Shown: positions 9,010 through 18,654 of the stretch, piece after piece | How positions within the stretch are numbered: the stretch's first letter is position 1 | Layout of the letters: each line of letters begins with the position of its first letter | Assembly (NCBI GenBank): GCA_903893945.1 | Contig: CAITOF010000026.1 | Coordinates: 1 to 64,000, forward strand | From: an uncultured Oxalobacteraceae bacterium | GTDB lineage: Bacteria; Pseudomonadota; Gammaproteobacteria; Burkholderiales; Burkholderiaceae_D | Reading direction: 5' to 3' | DNA: 64,000 nt | Notes under the pieces: generated by a model | What the model saw: the letters and a program-made list of their open reading frames with translations, nothing else | Databases searched by the model: none | Told to the model about the DNA's origin: nothing | Made by a program: the position numbers and the translations under genes

Positions 9010-10869
9010 ATGAATACTGCCGTGCCGTTTTCGCCTCTGGTCGCATTGGTTGGCAACCCTAACTGCGGCAAAACGGCACTGTTTAACCGCTTAACGGGAG
9101 CACGTCAGAAAGTCGCCAATTTTGCCGGCGTCACGGTGGAACGCAAAATTGGCCGTTACCTGGGCCGTTCCGGACGGGTGTGGCAGATTCTGGATTTGCC
9201 CGGTACCTACAGCATCAACGCCAGTACCCCGGACGAACATATTACGCAGGCCGTCATCACCGGCCAACATGAGTCGGAACCGATGCCGGACGCGATCGTC
9301 TGTGTGGTCGATGCGACCAATCTGCGGCGCGGTTTGCGCATTGCACTCGAATTGAAGCAGCTCAAGCTGCCGATGGTGTTAGCGGTCAACATGATCGACG
9401 TGGCTGAAAAGCGACATATCCAGATCGACCTGGACGCACTCTCGGCGTTGCTGGACATGCCTGTCGTCGACACCGTTGCCGTGCGTCCGCACGGTGAAGC
9501 GAGTTTATTGGCTGCGCTGGAACAGTTGCCCTTGCGGTTCGAAAAAAATCCTCCCGTACAACTCCTGCCGGTCTCGGTCATGGAATTGCAGGATGAAGTC
9601 AATGTCATTCTGGGTAAATGTGTCCGGAATCAGGCGCCGGCGTCAGCCTGGACCGACAAAATAGACCGGGTCATCCTGCACCCGATTTTTGGCACCGCGC
9701 TGTTCCTGGTATTGATGTTTCTGGTGTTCCAGGCCGTGTTTTCCTGGGCGACCTGGCCTATGGATCTGATTAAAAACGGCGTCGAAGGTTTGGGCAACGT
9801 TGTTCAGGCCGACATGCCAGCCGGCGTGTTACGTGATCTGATCACGCAGGGCATAATTGGCGGCAGTGGCGCGGTTCTGGTTTTTTTGCCGCAGATTGTC
9901 ATACTGTTCTTTTTTATCCTCACGCTGGAAGATTCGGGTTATTTGCCGCGCGCCGCTTTTCTGCTCGACCGTCTGATGGGTAGTGTCGGATTGTCCGGCC
10001 GTGCCTTTATTCCACTGCTGTCAAGTTTTGCGTGTGCCATACCGGGCATCATGTCCACCCGGACAATACAGAATCCGCGCGACCGGCTGATTACGATCAT
10101 GATCGCCCCGCTCATGACATGCTCTGCGCGGCTGCCGGTGTATGCCCTGATCATTGCCGCCTTCATACCTGACCGACCTGTTTTGGGTCTGCTGAATCTG
10201 CAGGGACTGGTACTGTTTATTCTGTATATGGCCGGCATTGTTGCCGCCATGGTGGTCGCCTGGGTGATGAAGCCGCGTAAAAAGACCCACCATGCCCTGA
10301 TGCTGGAACTGCCGGATTATCGCTGGCCAAACCTGCGTAATCTGGTTCTGGGGTTATGGGAGCGGATACGCATCTTTGTAACCCGTGTCGGCACCATTAT
10401 TCTGTCACTGATGGTCCTGCTCTGGTTTCTCTCCAGTTTTCCCGGTGCGCCGCCCGATGCAACCCATCCGGCGATCTATTACAGCATTGCCGGCCTGCTC
10501 GGTCGGGGCTTGGAAGTGATTTTCGCGCCGATCGGTTTCAACTGGCAAATCTGTATTGCACTGGTACCGGGTATGGCTGCCCGTGAAGTGGCGGTGGCTG
10601 CATTGGGCACCGTGTATTCACTTTCCCAGCATGGTGACAACCTGACGCAAACGTTGCAGCCGCTGATCGCCCGGTCCTGGAGTTTGCCAACCGCATTATC
10701 ATTGCTGGCCTGGTATGTGTTCGCGCCACAATGCATTGCAACCTTGAGTGTTGTTAAACGTGAAACTAATTCCTGGCGCTATCCTTTCATTATGGCCGCC
10801 TACCTGTTTGGACTGGCTTATTTCGCTTCTTTCCTAACTTATCACACCGCCTTGCAGTTTTTAGGCTAA
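9010..10869 (+). CDS. feoB: ferrous iron transport protein B
   Basis: GTPase G1 GNPNCGKTALFN, FAGVTVE, G3 DLPGTYS; Gate and Nucleoside_recog membrane segments. Confidence 0.97.
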   Translation: MNTAVPFSPLVALVGNPNCGKTALFNRLTGARQKVANFAGVTVERKIGRYLGRSGRVWQILDLPGTYSINASTPDEHITQAVITGQHESEPMPDAIVCVVDATNLRRGLRIALELKQLKLPMVLAVNMIDVAEKRHIQIDLDALSALLDMPVVDTVAVRPHGEASLLAALEQLPLRFEKNPPVQLLPVSVMELQDEVNVILGKCVRNQAPASAWTDKIDRVILHPIFGTALFLVLMFLVFQAVFSWATWPMDLIKNGVEGLGNVVQADMPAGVLRDLITQGIIGGSGAVLVFLPQIVILFFFILTLEDSGYLPRAAFLLDRLMGSVGLSGRAFIPLLSSFACAIPGIMSTRTIQNPRDRLITIMIAPLMTCSARLPVYALIIAAFIPDRPVLGLLNLQGLVLFILYMAGIVAAMVVAWVMKPRKKTHHALMLELPDYRWPNLRNLVLGLWERIRIFVTRVGTIILSLMVLLWFLSSFPGAPPDATHPAIYYSIAGLLGRGLEVIFAPIGFNWQICIALVPGMAAREVAVAALGTVYSLSQHGDNLTQTLQPLIARSWSLPTALSLLAWYVFAPQCIATLSVVKRETNSWRYPFIMAAYLFGLAYFASFLTYHTALQFLG

Positions 10870-10937
10870 ATTACATACAGGCAAGCGCAGAACAACCCGA
10901 CACCGGTTCATCGACGCTTGCCTGGCAGGAGAACTTT

Positions 10938-11150
10938 ATGCAAACCGTAATCTGTAGTTTAATTATTATCGGCGCTGCAATTTATGTTGCACACCGTTGG
11001 TTACCTACTAAAATTAAACAGCGATGGATGAAATGGTCCGGCAGCGCCAGGGCCGATGCATCGACTGAAAGCCTGAAAGGCGGAACCTGCAGCGCCTGTT
11101 CCTCCTGTGGAAACTGTGGAAGCAATTCGGAAAAATTAGTTAAAAAGTAA
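10938..11150 (+). CDS. FeoB-associated Cys-rich small membrane protein
   Basis: single TM segment then GGTCSACSSCGNCGSN; directly 3' of feoB. Confidence 0.7.
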   Translation: MQTVICSLIIIGAAIYVAHRWLPTKIKQRWMKWSGSARADASTESLKGGTCSACSSCGNCGSNSEKLVKK

Positions 11151-11179
11151 TTCAGACCGTAGCATTTTTATCAAACGCT

Positions 11180-11719
11180 ATGGAAAGCCTAACCAGAAAC
11201 CTCCATTGTGAACTGATGCCAAACATTATTTTTGATAAAACTGATAAGGGCCGTGAAGAAATCATTTCGCGCAAATACCGTTTAGCCAGCCGGCTGCGTA
11301 CCCTGCTGGTTATGGTTGACGGAAAACACTCCAGCAAAGACCTGCTGTCGAAAGTATCGAGTCTGGGCCTGAATCAGGCCAGCCTCGATGATCTGGAACA
11401 GCAGGGTTTTATCCAGCGTCACGGCGCGCCGGCGCCGGTCGAAAACAATGCTGACGACGTTCAGAACAGCCAGATTAACAGCATAGAATTATTTCAGGTA
11501 CTGCACGACTTCTACACGGAATCAATCAAGCAGAATCTGGGATTGCGCGGCTACAACGTGCAATTTATTGTCGAACGCGCAAGCACATTGCAGGATTTCC
11601 ATGAATTGCGCGGTCCGTTTCTGGACGCCATCAACAAAGCGCACAGTGAAAAAAGGGCACTCGAAATCAGGGATCAGCTGGACGAACTGTTAAGTATTGT
11701 CCCTTTTAAATCGACCTGA
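11180..11719 (+). CDS. conserved hypothetical protein
   Basis: IIFDKTDKGREEIISRKYRLASRLRTLLVMVDGKHSSKDLL...LDDLEQQGFIQ; family not identified. Confidence 0.65.
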   Translation: MESLTRNLHCELMPNIIFDKTDKGREEIISRKYRLASRLRTLLVMVDGKHSSKDLLSKVSSLGLNQASLDDLEQQGFIQRHGAPAPVENNADDVQNSQINSIELFQVLHDFYTESIKQNLGLRGYNVQFIVERASTLQDFHELRGPFLDAINKAHSEKRALEIRDQLDELLSIVPFKST

Positions 11720-11936
11720 TCGTGCCCATTCAGCCGGGTTCTGTCACTACGCTGCACCCAAACTTTTTCATTTTTCCCTTACATATGAGCCATTTTTTCC
11801 TAAGATAATCAGTAGGCTTGGGGAAAATGTGCATGGTTATTCCAAAACATCCTTAAAATTACCGAATAAACAACTTTAATCAACGATACTGCCTCTGCCG
11901 CACCATTCAACCAGACTGACTCAGGAGATTGCTTCC

Positions 11937-13805
11937 GTGGCCACCGCTAAACCACCCAAACTAAGTCCCACTGAATTGGCGCGGGAAACATTTCGTCAAT
12001 TATCAATCAACAGAACATCGCCTACGCCGGACGCCTACAGAAAACTCTACAATGAAATTGCAGGCATCAAGGAGGAACCGGAAGGCAAAACGGCGAAAGC
12101 CAGAAATAACCAGGAGCTTGAATCGATACTGCTCAATTTCGCCATCAGCCTGACGCTTGAGAGCAAGGAATACGCCAGCATCGGTCAGCAGTTAACTGTC
12201 TCCGCTGAACAATCGAAATGGAATGAATACCAGCAGGGACTGAATGAATTTATTGAAAAAATATTTTCCCAGATAAAAGCACTGCAAACAAAAATCAGGA
12301 ACGAATCAACGGCGCAGGCTGCCGATACAGCCGCCGATGAAGAGAAACAGACCAGTGCCTTAAAAAATCTCCTTACCCGCACACTGGGACTGGCCTTGCC
12401 AAGCCTGCTGAATACAGCACCTGAACTTTCCCAGGAATCAGAAGCATTGTCGAAGCTGCTCAAGAAAGCGCAGTCTGAAAAACAGCTGGCCGAGGTGGAA
12501 TCACGACTGAAGAATCTCTGTTTCAAGATCGAGCACCTCGCCAAGTCGGCGCCAGGGTCCGTTCCGGCCACAGGAACCGAATCGCTGCCCCTGATGGACG
12601 ATCCTGTCATCCCGATGCTGTCCAAATTACTCTCGCAAACATTGGGGATGGCGGTGGGCACCCTGCTTCAGCATGAACCCAAATTACTGGAGGTCTCCGA
12701 CAGGTTGGCAGACGACGTCAAATCGGCCAGGTCAATGGACGATTTTTTGCGCATCGAGAGCAGCCTGAAGGACCTGTGCTACAAAATAACCCTTAAAGGC
12801 GATGACGCCAGCGAGCAATTGCAACTGCTGCTGACCCTGTTCAAACTGTTGCTCGAGAATGTCTCCTCGCTGCTGGATGACGACAACTGGTTGCGTGGCC
12901 AGGTTATCATCATCAAAGAACTGATAGACGGTGAAATAGATCATCGTGCACTGCTTGAAGCAACAAAGAGCCTGAAAAATGTGGTGTACAAGCAGGGCAT
13001 GCTGAAAGACAGCATTGCGCAAAACAAAGTCTCTGTTAAACAGTTGATGGATCTGTTCGTAGACCGCCTGAGTGTGTTTGCCAGCGCAACCGGCGACTAC
13101 CATCAGAAAATATCCGGCTACACCGGTAAAATTTCGCATGATACCAAACCGGAGGATATCAACAGGGTCATCGACAGCCTGCTGGAAGACACGCTGGTGG
13201 TGCAGACCGAAGCAAAGGAATCGCACCAGTTAATGCTGGCTGCGCAAAAAGAAGTGCTGGATGCCGAAGCTCGTATTGCCGATCTTGAGAAAAAACTGGC
13301 TGAAATGAGTGACCAGGTTCAGAAAGACCAGCTTACCGGCAGTTTGAACCGCCGTGGGCTGGATGAACTGCTGGACCGCGAAGCAGCGCGTGCAGACCGG
13401 CGCAATACGCCGCTGTGCTTTGGTATGCTGGACATTGACAACTTCAAAAAAATCAATGACACGTATGGCCATACCACAGGCGACGGCGCCCTGATCCACC
13501 TGGTCAACGTCATCAAAAAAACGCTGCGCAGCATGGATGTGGTGGCGCGCTATGGCGGCGAAGAATTTGCCATCATCATGCCGGAAACGGCGTTAAATGA
13601 CGCAAACGACACGCTGGTGCGACTCCAGCGCGAACTGACCAAGCACTATTTTATGGCGGACACTGAACGGGTACTGATCACCTTCAGCGCGGGCGTCGCC
13701 GAGCGCCATCCGATGGAAGAAAAAGAGACCCTGATCATACGTGCAGACAAAGCGATGTATAAAGCTAAGATGTCAGGAAAAAACCGCGTTATCTCGGCCG
13801 AGTAA
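11937..13805 (+). CDS. diguanylate cyclase (GGDEF) with N-terminal helical repeats
   Basis: DQLTGSLNRRGLDELL...RSMDVVARYGGEEFAIIMPET; GGEEF active site and RxxD (RSMD) I-site; GTG start. Confidence 0.92.
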   Translation: MATAKPPKLSPTELARETFRQLSINRTSPTPDAYRKLYNEIAGIKEEPEGKTAKARNNQELESILLNFAISLTLESKEYASIGQQLTVSAEQSKWNEYQQGLNEFIEKIFSQIKALQTKIRNESTAQAADTAADEEKQTSALKNLLTRTLGLALPSLLNTAPELSQESEALSKLLKKAQSEKQLAEVESRLKNLCFKIEHLAKSAPGSVPATGTESLPLMDDPVIPMLSKLLSQTLGMAVGTLLQHEPKLLEVSDRLADDVKSARSMDDFLRIESSLKDLCYKITLKGDDASEQLQLLLTLFKLLLENVSSLLDDDNWLRGQVIIIKELIDGEIDHRALLEATKSLKNVVYKQGMLKDSIAQNKVSVKQLMDLFVDRLSVFASATGDYHQKISGYTGKISHDTKPEDINRVIDSLLEDTLVVQTEAKESHQLMLAAQKEVLDAEARIADLEKKLAEMSDQVQKDQLTGSLNRRGLDELLDREAARADRRNTPLCFGMLDIDNFKKINDTYGHTTGDGALIHLVNVIKKTLRSMDVVARYGGEEFAIIMPETALNDANDTLVRLQRELTKHYFMADTERVLITFSAGVAERHPMEEKETLIIRADKAMYKAKMSGKNRVISAE

Positions 13806-13823
13806 ATTCTCAGGGTTCACATC

Positions 13824-15131
13824 ATGGTTTCAGGAGTCGATTCTCCCTTACCGCAAAATCCGCTGATCGAAGCGTCGGCAAATGTCGTCCTGGTAAACCA
13901 GGCCAGGCAGGGCGCGGTACTCAATTCGAGTCAACTGGTGGTCGGCAAACAATTTCAGGCAGAAGTGGTGTCGTCGCTCACCGATGGCACTTATATCGTT
14001 AAGGTGGCCGACGTTGCCGCTCGCATGCAACTGCCTGATTCGCCCCAGGTTGGAACTAAACTTTCGTTGACCCTGATAGCCGGTTCGCCGCGACCGACCT
14101 TTCTGTTAAACCCGTCCGACCCGGAAGAGAACGGCCAGCCGCCCACGACCAGCAGCGCCATTCTGGGTACATCAGTCAAGCAGCTGATCGATGAATTCAA
14201 TCAATCCAGCCCGGCAAAAACCAGCACGGCGGCGAGTTCATCGACCAACCCGGCATTAACCCGGGATGTCAGTCTGCAGACCAGTTCGACTGTTGAGGAA
14301 GTCAGTGATGACACGGCGCAACCGCGATTGATCACACTACCGACCGGACAACCGGACAGTGCACCCGCCTCGTTCAGTTCCGCAGGAAAACTGATCAATC
14401 AGCTGATCCAGACTGCACCACAGCAGTCCACTGTGGTGAATGTCACCAAGATGCCGTTACTGACAGTGCCGACAACTGATGTGAATGCCATGGCCAAAGC
14501 ATTACAGACGGGCGTGAATTCCAGCGGCATTTTTTATGAGTCGCATTTGCTTCAGTGGGCGGAAGGAAAAATGAGCACGCCCGATCTGATGAAGGAACCG
14601 CAGGCAGGTTTTCCGGTCGTAGCGGACAATGCGGCAAACGAAGCGGAAAATGGCGCGGCTCCGGGCGCCAGCCTGTCTGGCGCGGCGCTGCCGGCTGACG
14701 ATGGAAAAATAAATCTGGCCATTAACCTGGCGTCCGCAGCGAACGCCACCAATGCAACAATCGCCCTTCCCAAAGAGGCTGCGCCGATCATACAGCAACA
14801 ACTCCAGACCCTGGAACAGCAGCGATTTGTCTGGCATGGCGAGTTATGGCCGGGCCAATCGATGCATTGGGAAATTTCACAGGACGGCTCTCCACAACAA
14901 AGAAATCAGCAGGAAAAAACCTGGCAAAGCGATGTTCAATTTGAGCTGCCACAGCTGGGCGGGGTCTCCGCCATGCTACAGCTGACCGGCACGCACCTGA
15001 CCTTAACGGTCAGTACCCGGGATGCCGCGACCACCCAAACGCTGCAAAATCATGCCAGCGAACTCGTCGGTGCCATCAATAATACCGGCACCCAGCTGGA
15101 TGCACTCCTCATAAAAACCCGACAGGCCTGA
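13824..15131 (+). CDS. FliK-like flagellar hook-length control protein (second copy)
   Basis: Low-complexity N-terminus; C-terminal WHGELWPGQSMHWEIS...WQSDVQFELPQLGGVSAMLQLTGTHLTLTV resembles Flg_hook. Confidence 0.7.
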   Translation: MVSGVDSPLPQNPLIEASANVVLVNQARQGAVLNSSQLVVGKQFQAEVVSSLTDGTYIVKVADVAARMQLPDSPQVGTKLSLTLIAGSPRPTFLLNPSDPEENGQPPTTSSAILGTSVKQLIDEFNQSSPAKTSTAASSSTNPALTRDVSLQTSSTVEEVSDDTAQPRLITLPTGQPDSAPASFSSAGKLINQLIQTAPQQSTVVNVTKMPLLTVPTTDVNAMAKALQTGVNSSGIFYESHLLQWAEGKMSTPDLMKEPQAGFPVVADNAANEAENGAAPGASLSGAALPADDGKINLAINLASAANATNATIALPKEAAPIIQQQLQTLEQQRFVWHGELWPGQSMHWEISQDGSPQQRNQQEKTWQSDVQFELPQLGGVSAMLQLTGTHLTLTVSTRDAATTQTLQNHASELVGAINNTGTQLDALLIKTRQA

Positions 15132-15138
15132 TGATTTT

Positions 15139-15489
15139 ATGGATGAGGAAAACAGACACAGGAATGAAAAAACGTCGCCGATACAAAGTGCCGTTGCATT
15201 GGCGTACCAGGGTGGCTCGTCAACGCCATCGGTCGTCGCCAAGGGAAAGGGTCTGATAGCCAAGGCAATCATTGAACGCGCCAGGGAAAATGGCATTTAT
15301 GTGCATCATTCGCAGGAACTGGTGGCCCTTCTGATGCAGGTCGAACTCGATAAAGATATTCCACCGGCACTTTACCGTGCCGTTGCAGAATTACTGGCCT
15401 GGCTTTACCATATAGAAAAGCAGAAAAGCACCGGAATAATCACACCTTACGTTTCCACCTTTAAAGAGAATGCCAAACTGACACCATGA
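15139..15489 (+). CDS. FlhB C-terminal-domain-like protein (EscU/YscU/HrcU family export switch)
   Basis: SAVALAYQGGSSTPSVVAKGKGLIAKAIIERARENGIYVHHSQELVALL; no TM region, no NPTH. Confidence 0.85.
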   Translation: MDEENRHRNEKTSPIQSAVALAYQGGSSTPSVVAKGKGLIAKAIIERARENGIYVHHSQELVALLMQVELDKDIPPALYRAVAELLAWLYHIEKQKSTGIITPYVSTFKENAKLTP

Positions 15490-16247
15490 AACCAACTCTG
15501 CCAACGCTGGGAACCGAAAATCAAAGCCCCTATCAAGTCGATTCGCGCAAGGAAATCATGTTATTGCTGCGTAATCTGCAGGAAAGCAAACAGCTGATCA
15601 ACATGATTATTGGTGAAGGCAGTGAAGTTATTGTGACCGCCATACTAAAGGTCGACGATGAAAACAACGCCATCATTTTCGACTGCGCCTCGACCGATTC
15701 GGCCAACCAGCACCTGGTTGAGGCACCGAGAGTCTATTTTGAAGCGTCTTTAAATCGCATCAGCATCCAGTTTTCGTCGTCGAGTGTCAGCGGCAGCAAT
15801 CATTTTGGCAAGGAGACACTGAGCTGCACCATCCCCGCGAGCCTGATACGACTGCAACGACGTGAATACTACCGCATCAATACGCCCATCACCCAGCCGA
15901 TCCTGTGTCAGGTGACACTTCCAGAAGAGGATGGCGGCGACGTGGTTCACTTGCCGCTGGTTGATATCAGTTGCGGCGGGGTCGCTTTACTGGACGAAAA
16001 CCGGGTGTTGAATCTGGACGTCGGTACACTGTATGAAAACAGCAAAATTGATTTGCCCGGGATTGGTCTGGTCGTCCTGACGCTGCAAGTGCGTAATTCC
16101 CAGAACCTGTTGCTGATGAACCATAAAACCAGTCGACGTATCGGTTTTCAGTTTATTGATATGCACCATTCGATCATGTCGCAAATTCAACGACTGATCA
16201 CAAAAATTGAGCGTGAACGTAATTCCCGCCAGTCCGGCCTGGGCTAG
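15486..16247 (+). CDS. YcgR-like flagellar brake protein (YcgR_N + PilZ)
   Basis: RLQRREYYRINTPITQPILCQV...LPLVDISCGGVALLDE is a PilZ c-di-GMP-binding signature. Confidence 0.88.
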   Translation: MKPTLPTLGTENQSPYQVDSRKEIMLLLRNLQESKQLINMIIGEGSEVIVTAILKVDDENNAIIFDCASTDSANQHLVEAPRVYFEASLNRISIQFSSSSVSGSNHFGKETLSCTIPASLIRLQRREYYRINTPITQPILCQVTLPEEDGGDVVHLPLVDISCGGVALLDENRVLNLDVGTLYENSKIDLPGIGLVVLTLQVRNSQNLLLMNHKTSRRIGFQFIDMHHSIMSQIQRLITKIERERNSRQSGLG

Positions 16248-16313
16248 CATGGCCCATTCCTGGCGATAGCCCCAGCGCAATCAGGTTGGCATTCAGCCAA
16301 CTAAACACCGTCG

Positions 16314-16697
16314 CTATATTTGCATATTCATAATATCGTTGTAGGCCGCCACCATTTTGTTGCGCACCTGCACGGTGGTTTGCAAGCTGATATTAGCTTT
16401 TTGAGTAGCAATCATGACATCAGACAAGCTCAGATTACTGTTGCCCGAGGCAAATTGGTCGCCCATGGTCTGGGCCTGTTGCTGTATCTCATTGACCTGA
16501 TTCAGGGAATTTTTCAGGGCATCGGCAAAGCTGACTGTTGCAACTGAATCACTGCCCTGCACCGCGCCGGCAACGCCAGCCGCGCCTGTTGGGCTCACGG
16601 ATCCGAGTCCGGACGGAGGTGACGCTTTGGCTGCGGTCGTACGCAGCAAAGCCAGCATTGAATCTATTTGACTGGAGCTAATCCCCTCGACGCTCAT
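16314..16697 (-). CDS. fliE: flagellar hook-basal body complex protein FliE
   Basis: SFADALKNSLNQVNEIQQQAQTMGDQFASGNSNLSLSDVMIATQKANISLQTTVQVRNKMVAAYNDIMNMQI. Confidence 0.95.
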   Translation of the reverse strand: MSVEGISSSQIDSMLALLRTTAAKASPPSGLGSVSPTGAAGVAGAVQGSDSVATVSFADALKNSLNQVNEIQQQAQTMGDQFASGNSNLSLSDVMIATQKANISLQTTVQVRNKMVAAYNDIMNMQI

Positions 16698-16953
16698 TTT
16701 GACTCCCAGGTTTCATTTCAGCGTCATTTTTTGCAGAAAATTTGAAGACAATGACGAGTAGGAGCACATTAGCAGAGGCACAGCCGCATTTTAATGGAGA
16801 TAAGACAGGTAAATAGCCCCGTATTCCAGTGTTTAAAATTACAAAATCATCTGACAATCTAGTCGTTAAGAATGCTACTCTGACGTCTGTGAACGTTATT
16901 TCTGGCGATAGGGTGACTGCTGATAGCTTCTTATTTATTCCGGAGAACGTAAC

Positions 16954-18630
16954 ATGGCAACAGCAAATCAGGCGACGCTGGCAGCACCCCGCTTTCTGGG
17001 TCTGCCAGAGACACAAGGAACCAGGGTATTTCTGCTGGCGAGCTCGGCTGCGGCCATCATTGCCGTCATGGCGGGTATCTGGATGTGGACCTCGCAACCG
17101 GATTATCGTGTCCTGTTTGCCAATTACACTGACCGCGATGGTGGTGCCATCGTCGCAGCACTGCAACAGATGAACATTCCCTACAAATTTACCGATGGCG
17201 GCACTGCCATACTGGTGCCCGATACGATGGTCGCCGACGCACGTTTGAAACTCGCTTCACAAGGTTTGCCACGAGGCGGCAATGTGGGCTTTGAATTGAT
17301 GGAAAACCAGAAAATGGGTATTTCGCAGTTTCTGGAACAGGTCAATTTTCAACGCGCGCTGGAAGGTGAACTGGCCCGCTCCATTGAAACCATTTCATCG
17401 GTCCAGAGTGCACGTGTCCACCTGGCGATGCCCAAAGATTCCGTTTTTGTCCGGGACCAGCAAAAACCGACGGCATCGGTCGTGTTAAATCTGTATTCGA
17501 GCCGGTTGCTGGACCAGCATCAGGTCAGTGCGATTGTGCACCTGGTCGCCTCCAGCGTACCTGATCTGCCGGCACAGAATGTCACCATCGTTGACCAGAG
17601 CGGCAATTTACTTTCGGACACCAGTCGGCAGGCTGGCACCGGCCAGTTAAATCCCAGCCAGTTAAAATACGTCCAGGATCTGCAGCAGGAAATCGTCAAG
17701 AAAATCGAATCCATCATCAGCCCTATCGTCGGCAACAACAACGTGCGTGCCGAAGCCACGGCGGATGTTGATTTTACCCACGTTGAGCAGGCCGCTGAAA
17801 CCTACAAACCGAATCCGACACCGGACTCGGCGACAGTAAGAAGCATGCAGAGCAGTGAATCTGGAAACAGGGCAGGCGCCAATGCGTCCGGAATTCCGGG
17901 GGCGCTCAGCAACCAGCCACCCACAAACGCGACAGCCCCGATCACCACCGGTGCGGGAGCCAACGGGGCCAGCGGCGCGCCGGCTGCTGCCAGTTCACCG
18001 TCCCAAAAAGAATCGACCATCAATTACGAAGTCGACAAAACAGTCCGGTACACCCAGCAAGCCATGGGCGGCGTCAAGCGACTGGCAGTGGCTGTGGTCA
18101 TCAATTACAAGCACGAAACGGACAAGAACGGCAAAGCAGTCAGCCGTGAACTGAATGACGCCGAAAAAGCGCAGGTCCTGTCGCTGGCCAAGGAAGCGAT
18201 GGGATTTAATCAGGAGCGCGGCGATACGATCAATGTAGTCAACACGCAGTTCATCAGCACTGAAAAAGAAGCGGCTGACATTCCGATCTGGAAACAGACT
18301 GAAACAATAGAAATGGTCAAGAGCATCGGCAAGTATATTGCCGGGACACTGGGTATCATGTACCTGTTTTTCGGCTATCTGAAACCGCTCATCACCAAGA
18401 TCATGGAGCGCAGCAAGAAACCGCCACAACGTGCCGTGCCCGAACCTGAAGAAGAGGAAGACGAAGGAACGGTTGTCAATCTCGGCAACAAGGAACCGCC
18501 GCCGGAAGAATTCCAGTTCAAGTCCGCGCAGGCCTATGAAAAAGATCTCGAGATCGCCAAAAATCTTTCCAAGCAGGATCCGAAAATAGTGGCAAACGTC
18601 GTCAAGACGTGGGTAAACAGTGAGCAATAA
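16954..18630 (+). CDS. fliF: flagellar M-ring protein FliF
   Basis: YRVLFANYTDRDGGAIVAALQQMNIPYKF...GNVGFELMENQKMGISQFLEQVNFQRALEGELARSIETISSVQSARVHLAMP. Confidence 0.97.
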   Translation: MATANQATLAAPRFLGLPETQGTRVFLLASSAAAIIAVMAGIWMWTSQPDYRVLFANYTDRDGGAIVAALQQMNIPYKFTDGGTAILVPDTMVADARLKLASQGLPRGGNVGFELMENQKMGISQFLEQVNFQRALEGELARSIETISSVQSARVHLAMPKDSVFVRDQQKPTASVVLNLYSSRLLDQHQVSAIVHLVASSVPDLPAQNVTIVDQSGNLLSDTSRQAGTGQLNPSQLKYVQDLQQEIVKKIESIISPIVGNNNVRAEATADVDFTHVEQAAETYKPNPTPDSATVRSMQSSESGNRAGANASGIPGALSNQPPTNATAPITTGAGANGASGAPAAASSPSQKESTINYEVDKTVRYTQQAMGGVKRLAVAVVINYKHETDKNGKAVSRELNDAEKAQVLSLAKEAMGFNQERGDTINVVNTQFISTEKEAADIPIWKQTETIEMVKSIGKYIAGTLGIMYLFFGYLKPLITKIMERSKKPPQRAVPEPEEEEDEGTVVNLGNKEPPPEEFQFKSAQAYEKDLEIAKNLSKQDPKIVANVVKTWVNSEQ

Positions 18631-18654
18631 CAGGTCAATTGCAGAAGGCATATT

